A stretch of DNA of 64,000 nucleotides, taken from assembly GCF_014856545.2 (NCBI RefSeq), contig NZ_CP109811.1, positions 1,296,001-1,360,000 of the forward strand, read 5' to 3'. This document shows, piece by piece, positions 1-6,357 of this stretch. Both the position numbers and the translations under genes were made by a program. The notes beneath the pieces were generated by a model that was not told the DNA's origin, made no database searches, and was given only the letters and a program-made list of their open reading frames with translations. Source of the stretch: Mesobacillus jeotgali (lineage in GTDB: Bacteria; Bacillota; Bacilli; Bacillales; Cytobacillaceae). Numbering within the stretch: the first letter of the stretch is position 1; each line of letters opens with the position of its first letter.

Positions 1-50
1 GTTAATAATGTTCCGTCAAGATCTAATGCAATTAAATGTTTTTCAGCCAT
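1..50 (-). CDS. yitU: HAD-superfamily hydrolase, N-terminal fragment (YitU-like)
   Basis: Only the first 16 codons lie in the window; the gene runs off the left edge. The reverse strand reads MAEKHLIALDLDGTLL, the start of a Cof-type HAD phosphatase, and D-L-D-G-T is HAD motif I with the nucleophilic aspartate. An AGGAGT ribosome site lies just upstream (54-59). In B. subtilis yitU (HAD), yitV and yitW are neighbours, and the next two genes here match yitV and yitW, so the symbol rests on synteny plus this short motif. Substrate cannot be inferred. Confidence 0.75.
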   Translation of the reverse strand, partial: MAEKHLIALDLDGTLL

Positions 51-94
51 AAATACTCCTTCTTTAAACTAATATTTTTCTTAGTGTCTCATTA

Positions 95-256
95 CCGCGC
101 TTGTCGGGGCTAACCAAGGCGCTTTCGCTTTTCATATTGTCCAGCTGCGGCTCCTAACTCCTCGAGACGTATCGATCCTGCCAATGAAGTCAAAGAGCGA
201 CTTCACTGTCAGGCCCTCCAACGCTTGTCGGAGTTGGGCAGTCGCCTCCGCTTTTC
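95..256. repeat. Interspersed repeat family A: truncated copy plus full copy
   Basis: This fills most of the 388-bp gap before yitV. Positions 95-134 match only the tail of the family (GTCGGGGCTAACCAAGGCGC...GCTTTT). Positions 138-256 are a complete but diverged copy with the hallmarks CCAGCT, CTCGAGACG, AATGAAGTCAAAGAGCGACTTCA, CCCTCCAACGCTTGTCGG and a GCTTTT end. GAAGTC and GACTTC form an inner hairpin. Related copies lie at 3608, 5054, 5926 and, as a variant, 28362. The rest of the gap (257-424) shows no gene. Confidence 0.8.
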
Positions 257-438
257 TAATGATATGCGTATGATTGGCTCTTTTTTCGTAAGAGTTCTAC
301 AATACATATATTGGTTGATGGTTAATTGGTCTTATAACCACTATGGTAACCATTTTACATATAAATTGTAAAAAAATCATTTTAGATACTTAAAAGAGCG
401 GTAAATTTAATGCCCGCTCTCTTCAGGAGGGTCAATCA

Positions 439-1206
439 TTGATTGTAGTCGAAAAGAAAACCATTCAACATATTCCCGTTCTCCACATCGTAAAACAAAA
501 GCAATTTAAGGAGAAGATGCCTTTGATTGTTTTTTTTCATGGGTTTACGAGCACGAAGGAACGAAACATGCATTATGCTTATCTTTTTGCCGAAAAAGGA
601 TTCAGGGTCATCATGCCTGAGGCGAAATATCATGGAACACGCAGCGAAGGTTTTTCAGAGGCTGAGCTGAGTTATCGCTTTTGGGATATTGTCATCACTT
701 CAATCGAGGAGCTTTCGACGATCAAGCAAGAGTTGGTTGAAGAAGACCTGGTGGATCCATCTAGGATTGGGGTTGCCGGAACATCTATGGGCGGCATTAC
801 GACACTTGGCGCATTGGCAAAGTACGAGTGGATTAAAGGTGGTGTCAGCTTGATGGGAAATCCATCATTTGAGCAGTTCGCGTTATGGCAACTGAACGAA
901 ATGGAAAAAAGGAATGTTCAGATTGGGCTATCACAAGAACAAATATCAGATTTGCTGAATCAGCTTAAACAGTACGACCTGAGCCTGCGGCCTGAAAAAT
1001 TGAACCAACGTCCATTGCTATTCTGGCACGGAAAATTAGATCCGGTTGTCCCATATCAAGCTGCTTATCATTTTTATGAGCAAAACAGGAAAAGCTATGA
1101 GGGAACAGAAGGGAAGTTTGAATTCATTACAGACGAAAATGCAGGACATAATGTGTCAAATTCAGGTGTGGAGGCAACGGCAAATTGGTTTGAAAAACAT
1201 ATTTGA
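439..1206 (+). CDS. yitV: Alpha/beta hydrolase (YitV-like esterase)
   Basis: A 255-residue cytoplasmic serine hydrolase. The start is TTG at 439, set by AGGAGG at 425-430. The fold is visible: an oxyanion-hole HG motif in FFHGFTS (about residue 33), the nucleophile elbow G-T-S-M-G (about residue 110), the acid in HGKLDPVVPY (about residue 202) and the catalytic His in NAGHNVS near the C terminus. It resembles the dienelactone-hydrolase/prolyl-oligopeptidase-like esterases. No signal peptide is present. It sits between yitU- and yitW-like genes as in B. subtilis. The natural substrate is unknown. Confidence 0.85.
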   Translation: MIVVEKKTIQHIPVLHIVKQKQFKEKMPLIVFFHGFTSTKERNMHYAYLFAEKGFRVIMPEAKYHGTRSEGFSEAELSYRFWDIVITSIEELSTIKQELVEEDLVDPSRIGVAGTSMGGITTLGALAKYEWIKGGVSLMGNPSFEQFALWQLNEMEKRNVQIGLSQEQISDLLNQLKQYDLSLRPEKLNQRPLLFWHGKLDPVVPYQAAYHFYEQNRKSYEGTEGKFEFITDENAGHNVSNSGVEATANWFEKHI

Positions 1207-1284
1207 TGCCTTTCCGCTTTAAATGCTTATAAATCATTGTTATGATAGTAATAGGTTACAGCAATAAAAAAGGAGTGTTCACCG

Positions 1285-1596
1285 ATGGATGAAGAATTAA
1301 AAGATAGCATTATGGGTGCGCTTGAGATGGTCGTTGACCCTGAACTTGGCGTCGATATCGTTAATTTAGGGCTTGTATATGATGTGGATTTGAACGAGGA
1401 AGGACTTGCGACAGTGACAATGACGTTGACGTCTATGGGCTGCCCGCTTGCAGGCACGATCGTTGAGCAGGTAAAACTGGCTCTTGCCGATCTTCCAGAA
1501 GTTAAAGATACTGAAGTAAATATCGTTTTCAACCCGCCATGGTCGAAAGACATGATGTCCCGTTATGCAAAAATTGCCCTAGGCGTGAGGGATTAA
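1285..1596 (+). CDS. yitW: MIP18/DUF59 family iron-sulfur assembly protein YitW
   Basis: A 103-residue single-domain protein of the DUF59 (MIP18/SufT-like) family, implicated in Fe-S cluster assembly or carrier work. Family features are visible: VDPELGVDIVNLGLVYDV at the N terminus and the conserved cysteine in TSMGCPLAG (about residue 53). The ATG at 1285 follows AAAGGAG with good spacing. The yitV-yitW order is conserved in Bacillus. No clear terminator follows; a palindromic repeat starts about 12 bp after the stop. Confidence 0.88.
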   Translation: MDEELKDSIMGALEMVVDPELGVDIVNLGLVYDVDLNEEGLATVTMTLTSMGCPLAGTIVEQVKLALADLPEVKDTEVNIVFNPPWSKDMMSRYAKIALGVRD

Positions 1597-1608
1597 GACA
1601 TAACATAG

Positions 1609-1855
1609 GGCTCTGTTAAAGCCCGATGTTGTTTTAAAGCCCTGTTGATTGTAGTGGAAGGCGCGTAGACTCCTCCGAAAATACTAACGCATTTTCATCG
1701 TGCGTGGGCAATTCGAGGAAGCTCAATCAATGTCCTGCGGGATCAGCTGGACAGGTGAGACCCCGCAGGCGCCAACGGCGACGAGGAGGCTCACCGCCGG
1801 CCCCGCGAAAGCGAAGCACCTGGAACGAAAATCAACGGTCGAGTTTAACAGAGTC
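1609..1855. repeat. Interspersed palindromic repeat family B (MITE-like)
   Basis: A 247-bp non-coding element bounded by the inverted ends CTCTGTTAAA (1611-1620) and TTTAACAGAG (1844-1853). The interior has CTGTTGATTGTAGTGGAAGG near the left, a GC-rich middle (GACAGGTGAGACCCCGCAGG, GAGGAGGCTCACCG) and GAACGAAAATCAAC near the right, so the arms fold back on each other (GTTGATT against AATCAAC). From memory this kind of element is common between Bacillaceae genes. No ORF. It abuts the left end of the IS1182-family element. Confidence 0.75.
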
Positions 1856-1942
1856 TAACTTTTAAGCAGCAGGAACACTCCGAGACCAGTGAAAAAGTCT
1901 AATTAAAGGTCCCTTTTCTCACTTATTCTGTTTTTATCCATG

Positions 1943-2000
1943 AAAAACCCCCTGAATGGTATAATGGGTACGACCAAATACCGACCATTAGGGGGTTTTT
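1943..2000 (+). promoter_or_regulatory. Transposase promoter inside a read-through-blocking hairpin
   Basis: The arms AAAAACCCCCTGAATGGT (1943-1960) and ACCATTAGGGGGTTTTT (1984-2000) pair with one bulge and end in a T run just before the GTG start at 2004. An extended -10, TGGTATAAT (1957-1965), sits at the apex, giving a predicted +1 near 1972 within the loop. Internal transcripts would lack the left arm. Transcripts entering from outside would carry the whole hairpin, which can terminate or hide the start. Confidence 0.65.
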
Positions 2001-2003
2001 CTT

Positions 2004-3503
2004 GTGCTTCGACTAGAGCCAAAGCAATCAAGTTTTCACTCCGTATTATACGATAAAATACCAGAAAATCATATTCTTAAGAAGATTACTACTGTTGTAG
2101 ATTTCAGTTTTATTAATGAACTACTGATCGATAGCTATTCCAAACGGTTTGGACGTCCTGCAAAAGAACCTGAGTTGATGTGTAAACTTCTATTTCTACA
2201 ACATCTATATAATTATTCCGATGAACAAATCAAGGCGGAGGCAGAATTAAATCTTGCTTATCTGTATTTTCTTGGCCTCAATCCGGAAGATACCCTCCCT
2301 GATAAAAGTCTTCTTTCCAAATTCAGGACCCACCGTCTAGGAGAATCCACATTAGACGAAATCATTACTGAGATTGCACGACAATGTGTGGAACAAGGGA
2401 TCCTTGAAGGGAAGAGTGTGAGCATTGATGCCACCCATATTGAAGCAAATACAATAAAGAAGACACCTGAAAGATTAATGAAGCATATCGCCAAGAAAAT
2501 CGTTGGTGCCTATGAAATTGAATCGGGTCACTCCTTGGAAAATATACCGGAGGTACCAGATTACCAGGACATTCCGGATCACCATGAAGCCAAGAAGGTC
2601 ATGAAACAATACTTGGAAACCGTCATTGATGAAGCAGAAAAAAACATTTCAGGCCATGAACAGGAAACCCAGCAGATGATCCAGAAAGCGAAAGACATCC
2701 TCAGTGACCCGAAATTCATGAATCAAAAAGGCATTCGATCACTTATAGATGAAGATGCGAGGGTTGGACGAAAAAGTAAAACCCAGGATTTTTATGGCTA
2801 TAAAACAGAGTTCGTTATGACAACGGATGAGCGAATTATCACTTCAGTCCGAACATCAGATGGCGCTTATATGGATGGCGGTTACGCAAAAGAAATGTTA
2901 AAAGATACCCTTAAATCAGGTATGAACATCGATGAAGTTTATGGAGATAAGGCCTATTTCAGAAAATACATTCTCGATGACATACAGGAACTTAATGCCC
3001 GACCATACATACCAGTTAGCTCCCTAGTATACAGGCTGGATGAAAGTGAATTTACCTATAATAAAGATTCGGATGAATGGCAGTGCAGCCAGGGGAATAC
3101 AACACTAAATAAAAAACGCTATAAATCAAAGAGAAAAGATGGTGTCAGAGAGGGCTATAAGTATTACTTCGAGATCAACCAATGTAAGGCCTGTCCCTTG
3201 CATGATGAGTGTGCAAAGACCAGCGCGAGAAGAATCTTGGTCGTTGGATTGAACACCTCTGAATTTTATGAAATATCCCAGTATCAAAAAACTGAGGAAT
3301 TTAAGAAAAAGTATAAAAAGCGAGCAACCATCGAAGGGAAAAATGCGGAGCTTAAAAGGTTTCATGGCCTATCCCGAGCCAGGGGGTATGGTCTTTTAAG
3401 TGTGTCTGTACAATCAAAATTAGCCGCAATAGCAGTAAATTTAAAGAGGATAGCGGCGATCGCTTCCTCTTTTTTACTGCTTATTTCGGTGAAATCTATG
3501 TAA
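2004..3503 (+). CDS. IS1182-family DDE transposase
   Basis: A 499-residue transposase starting with GTG at 2004. The N-terminal DUF772-type domain covers about residues 15-95 (FGRPAKEPELMCKLLFLQ, SKFRTHRLG). The DDE acids can be placed at D142 (SIDATHIEA), D315 (YGDKAY) and E444 (in ATIEGKNAELKR, the Y-x2-R-x3-E-x6-K-type motif). A cysteine cluster (CKACPLHDEC, about residue 395) is typical of the family. The length matches intact members, so the element may still be active. No co-resident passenger gene. Confidence 0.93.
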   Translation: MLRLEPKQSSFHSVLYDKIPENHILKKITTVVDFSFINELLIDSYSKRFGRPAKEPELMCKLLFLQHLYNYSDEQIKAEAELNLAYLYFLGLNPEDTLPDKSLLSKFRTHRLGESTLDEIITEIARQCVEQGILEGKSVSIDATHIEANTIKKTPERLMKHIAKKIVGAYEIESGHSLENIPEVPDYQDIPDHHEAKKVMKQYLETVIDEAEKNISGHEQETQQMIQKAKDILSDPKFMNQKGIRSLIDEDARVGRKSKTQDFYGYKTEFVMTTDERIITSVRTSDGAYMDGGYAKEMLKDTLKSGMNIDEVYGDKAYFRKYILDDIQELNARPYIPVSSLVYRLDESEFTYNKDSDEWQCSQGNTTLNKKRYKSKRKDGVREGYKYYFEINQCKACPLHDECAKTSARRILVVGLNTSEFYEISQYQKTEEFKKKYKKRATIEGKNAELKRFHGLSRARGYGLLSVSVQSKLAAIAVNLKRIAAIASSFLLLISVKSM

Positions 3504-3607
3504 ATTGGAGTTCATTTCAAATGAGCTAACAAAAGGGAAAGAAAAAAGAGTGGTTTTTCACTGGTCTCGGAACACTCCTGCTGCTTTTTTCTATTGTTGG
3601 TTTTCTT

Positions 3608-3727
3608 AATCCAGCTCCAGCGCCTAGCCCCTCGAGTCGCTTCGGTCCGCCCAATGAAGTCAAAGAACGACTTCAATGGTCGGCCCTCCAGCGCTTGTCG
3701 AGGCTGAACGAGGCGCTTGCGCTTTTT
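3608..3727. repeat. Interspersed repeat family A
   Basis: A near-consensus copy of the family: CCAGCTCCAGCGCCTAGCCC, CTCGAGTCG, AATGAAGTCAAAGAACGACTTCA, CCCTCCAGCGCTTGTCGAGG, GAGGCGCTTGCGCTTTTT. The outer GCGCCTAGCCC pairs with GGCTGAACGAGGCGC and the inner GAAGTC with GACTTC, so an RNA copy would form a branched hairpin. It lies between the IS right end and the Fnr-type promoter. Confidence 0.8.
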
Positions 3728-3779
3728 GTTCTTCAGGTCACAAAATTGTCATACAAAATGGCGATAAGAGGTCCATTTA

Positions 3780-3822
3780 TGTGAGTTAGTTCACTTAATC
3801 ATGTTGGAAACACTTATATACT
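3780..3822 (+). promoter_or_regulatory. Fnr-type class II promoter of the radical SAM gene
   Basis: TGTGA-GTTAGT-TCACT (3780-3795) matches TGTGA-N6-TCACA in 9 of 10 positions. A TATACT -10 follows at 3817-3822, exactly 21 nt after the site, which puts the dyad at -41.5 from a +1 near 3829. The same geometry recurs at five other promoters in the block. Confidence 0.75.
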
Positions 3823-3854
3823 TCTTTTATAGAGAAGTACTTAAGGAGGCGCCA

Positions 3855-4982
3855 ATGATGTTCGATAGAGATTTTAACAAAGACCCATTCATTGTGATTT
3901 GGGAACTAACCAGAGCCTGCCAATTAAAATGCCTGCACTGTCGTGCGGAAGCACAATATAGAAGAGATCCGCGTGAATTGTCCTTTGAAGAAGGTAAAGC
4001 GCTGATTGACCAAATATATGAGATGAATAATCCGATGCTTGTGTTCACGGGTGGAGACCCATTGATGAGGGAAGACGTTTTTGATATCGCCGAATATGCG
4101 GTGAAAAAAGGTGTGCGTGTTTCAATGACACCAAGTGCGACACCTAATGTGACGAAAGAAGCGATTGAAAAGGCGAAGTCAGTTGGATTGTCCCGCTGGG
4201 CTTTCAGCATTGACGGACCAACAGCTGAAGTCCATGATCACTTCAGGGGAACAGCAGGTTCTTTTGATTTAACGATGGAAAGAATCAAGTACTTGCATGA
4301 ACTGGAAATCCCGATTCAAATCAATACTGTCATTTCACGGTATAATATTGAGTATTTGGATGAAATGGCTAAGATGGTCGAAGATTTGGATTGTGTACTT
4401 TGGAGTGTGTTTTTCCTAGTTCCGACAGGACGCGGACAGGAAAAGGACATGATCTCTCCGGTGGAGCATGAGAAAGTCTTCACCTGGCTGTATGATCTAA
4501 GCAAAAGGGTTAAGTTTGACATTAAAACAACAGCTGCACAGCATTATCGCCGGGTTGTCATCCAGCAAAAAATGCGCGAAGCAAAGGATCATACAGAAGA
4601 AATTGATTATTTGACTGCACTGACAAAGGAAGGGTTGACTGGCTCTATCGACGGCCTTGGCCGTGCGCCAAAAGGTGTCAATGATGGCAATGGTTTTGTC
4701 TTCATTTCCCACGTAGGAGATGTATACCCAAGCGGACTGCTGCCTGTAAAAGCAGGGAACGTAAGGGAACAACCCCTTGCAGATATTTACAGGGATTCTC
4801 CAGTCTTCAAATCATTAAGGAATCCTGATGAGTACAAAGGAAAATGCGGAGTGTGCGAATTCAGGCATGTATGCGGGGGGTCTCGTTCAAGAGCATACGC
4901 CATGACCGGTGATTACCTGGAGAGCGAGCCATTCTGCGTTTACATCCCTAAAGCGTTGAGAAAGCAAAAACAGGAGAGCTGA
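3855..4982 (+). CDS. Radical SAM/SPASM protein (BA_1875-type, TIGR04053-like)
   Basis: A 375-residue radical SAM enzyme. The ATG at 3855 follows AAGGAGG (3843-3849); an upstream in-frame ATG at 3801 lacks a ribosome site. The cluster motif C-Q-L-K-C-L-H-C (C-x3-C-x2-C) is near residue 22, a GGDP motif near residue 68, and a SPASM-type set (C-G-V-C, H-V-C-G-G, later F-C-V-Y) at the C terminus. The family is related to NirJ/AhbD enzymes that modify tetrapyrroles, so a role in anaerobic haem or peptide maturation is plausible but unproven. The Fnr-type promoter ties it to oxygen limitation. Confidence 0.85.
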   Translation: MMFDRDFNKDPFIVIWELTRACQLKCLHCRAEAQYRRDPRELSFEEGKALIDQIYEMNNPMLVFTGGDPLMREDVFDIAEYAVKKGVRVSMTPSATPNVTKEAIEKAKSVGLSRWAFSIDGPTAEVHDHFRGTAGSFDLTMERIKYLHELEIPIQINTVISRYNIEYLDEMAKMVEDLDCVLWSVFFLVPTGRGQEKDMISPVEHEKVFTWLYDLSKRVKFDIKTTAAQHYRRVVIQQKMREAKDHTEEIDYLTALTKEGLTGSIDGLGRAPKGVNDGNGFVFISHVGDVYPSGLLPVKAGNVREQPLADIYRDSPVFKSLRNPDEYKGKCGVCEFRHVCGGSRSRAYAMTGDYLESEPFCVYIPKALRKQKQES

Positions 4983-5049
4983 CAAAGCTCTCCTGGGGAA
5001 CAATAAAAAAAGCGAGTGATGTCATCAGGACATTCACTCGCTTTTTTTT
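4972..5049. terminator. Tandem hairpins, the second a bidirectional terminator
   Basis: AGGAGAGCT/AAGCTCTCCT forms a hairpin over the stop codon (4972-4994). AGCGAGTGATGT (5011-5022) with ACATTCACTCGCT (5030-5042) forms a second stem flanked by an A run and a T run, so it can end the radical SAM transcript and possibly the convergent fnr transcript. Confidence 0.8.
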
Positions 5050-5053
5050 ATAT

Positions 5054-5174
5054 TAATCCAGCTCCAGATCCTAGCCCCTCGAGACGTTTCGATCCGCCTA
5101 ATGAAGTCAAAGAAGGACTTCACCGGTCGGCTCTCCAACGTTTGTCGGGGCTGACCAAGGCGCCTGCGCTTTTC
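5054..5174. repeat. Interspersed repeat family A
   Basis: A full copy directly abutting the stop codon of the convergent fnr gene at 5175: CCAGCTCCAGATCCTAGCCC, CTCGAGACG, AATGAAGTCAAAGAAGGACTTCA, CTCTCCAACGTTTGTCGGGG, GGCGCCTGCGCTTTTC. It may act as the 3' end of the fnr mRNA. Confidence 0.8.
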
Positions 5175-5873
5175 TTAATCAATTGAACAAAAGACTGCCG
5201 GGCAGTTTTCACAGCCTATTTCCTGGCGTAAATAATCTACATCATGTACGAGGATTTTCCCTTTTTTAATTGAAATGATTCCTTCTCGCTTCAGGTCGTT
5301 CAAGATCCGGTTTGTACTTTCGCGTGAAGTTCCGCAGAAATTGGCCAGCTCCTGGTTAGTCAGTGGCAGGTCGATCAAAATGCCGGTATCTTTCTGGACA
5401 CCATAGCTGTTTGTCATTCGGATCAAGGTAGAGAATAATGCACCTTTTTTCCCGTTAAGAACCAGGTCGCGGAATTTAGTCTGCGTTTTACGGAAATGAT
5501 CGCTCATCCACTTCATGAATTCAAAAGCAAGTGATGGATTGTGGAAAATCTCCTTTTCGATCACATCTTTTCTGATGGCTGCGATTTTCGCATCTTCGAG
5601 GACCAGCGCACTTAAGAGATACTTAGGTGCATCAGTAAAAAGTGTCAACTCTCCGCAAATATCATTTTCTCCGCAAATTCTTAAGGCAAGCTCGCGGCCA
5701 TCCTGAGTGACTTTGCTGATTTGGACCTTGCCGCCCAGGATCAAATAAAGCTCTTCTGCCTCCATGCCTTCCTGGAACAGGTACGATCCTTTTTGCACTT
5801 GGATAGTACGGTCGGCAAACTGGAGTAATTCTTTAATTTCAATTGAATGAGTTGCTTTAGTTGTGTTTGGCAT
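5175..5873 (-). CDS. fnr: Fnr-type anaerobic transcription regulator (paralogue 1)
   Basis: A 232-residue CRP/FNR protein: cyclic-nucleotide-binding-like beta roll (about 15-115), dimer helix, and a C-terminal winged helix with recognition helix TSRESTNRIL (about 177-186). It ends in C-E-N-C-P-A-V-F-C (Cys 221, 224, 229). In B. subtilis Fnr three C-terminal cysteines plus Asp141 hold the [4Fe-4S] cluster; the matching Asp here is D136 in FRDLVL. The start is set at MPNTT (5873) because the paralogue has the same N-terminal length; an in-frame ATG at 5915 exists. No convincing Fnr box was found for its own promoter. Repeat copies flank both ends. Confidence 0.9.
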   Translation of the reverse strand: MPNTTKATHSIEIKELLQFADRTIQVQKGSYLFQEGMEAEELYLILGGKVQISKVTQDGRELALRICGENDICGELTLFTDAPKYLLSALVLEDAKIAAIRKDVIEKEIFHNPSLAFEFMKWMSDHFRKTQTKFRDLVLNGKKGALFSTLIRMTNSYGVQKDTGILIDLPLTNQELANFCGTSRESTNRILNDLKREGIISIKKGKILVHDVDYLRQEIGCENCPAVFCSID

Positions 5874-5925
5874 GGTCATCACCCTTTTTTTGAATTTAAA
5901 AAGCATTGATCTCACTTTGAGAATT

Positions 5926-6045
5926 GTCTAGCTCCTGCGCCTAGCCCCTCGAGACGTTTCGGTCAGCCAAATGAAGTCAAAGAGCGACTTCATCGGTCGG
6001 CCCTCCAACGCTAGTCGGGGCTAACCAAGGCGCATCCGCTTTTCT
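5926..6045. repeat. Interspersed repeat family A
   Basis: A full copy between the divergent fnr and narK genes: CTAGCTCCTGCGCCTAGCCC, CTCGAGACG, AATGAAGTCAAAGAGCGACTTCA, CCCTCCAACGCTAGTCGGGG, CAAGGCGCATCCGCTTTTC. It lies in what must be the fnr promoter or leader. A short palindrome TCTCACTTTGAGA (5910-5922) lies beside it. Confidence 0.8.
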
Positions 6046-6266
6046 TTTTTTCCGTGGCTTCTCTTTATTGACCCAATAATAACACCGGGATAGTGTTAAC
6101 TAAATGGTGATTAAGGAAATGTCAAAATCTCGTCACATTATAAGACCATTTTGTTCACATTTTCGAAACAAATTCAGTCAGCTTATCTATATTATATCGA
6201 TAATAAAAGTCGGGTGTTTCAATTGTTTAGAGACAACTGTGACAGTTTATTGAACACTGCTGAGGA

Positions 6267-6309
6267 TGTGAAGTTCGTCATATCTTATATTTTTGATTTT
6301 TCTTACTAT
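6267..6309 (+). promoter_or_regulatory. Fnr-type class II promoter of narK
   Basis: TGTGA-AGTTCG-TCATA (6267-6282, 9 of 10 consensus positions) is followed 21 nt later by TACTAT (6304-6309) as the -10. The predicted +1 is near 6316, leaving a leader of about 42 nt before the narK ATG. Confidence 0.72.
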
Positions 6310-6357
6310 TTAACAAAGGAACGTCTAGGACTGAATTTGTTGGGTAGAGGAGGAAAC

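Larger units (their letters stand above)
1864..3586 (+). mobile_element. IS1182-family insertion sequence, apparently intact
   Basis: The boundaries are 33-bp terminal inverted repeats at 1864-1896 and 3554-3586, identical in 29 of 33 positions. All four mismatches are adjacent (repeat positions 12-15). One full-length transposase gene fills the element, its own promoter lies inside the left end, and no internal stop is seen. Target duplication could not be fixed: the flanks are T-rich on both sides. The element sits between a family-B repeat and a family-A repeat, upstream of the Fnr-regulated radical SAM gene. Confidence 0.85.

Noticed and set aside
6120-6140. Fnr site TGTCA...TCACA upstream of narK
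   Set aside because: The half-sites are 8 nt apart instead of 6, and no -10 has the class II spacing; the 6267 site fits much better.
5874-6150. Fnr autoregulatory site for fnr paralogue 1
   Set aside because: No TGTGA-N6-TCACA-like site with a correctly spaced -10 was found on the minus strand; a TATAAT-like hexamer at 6142-6137 lacks both a -35 and a matching site.
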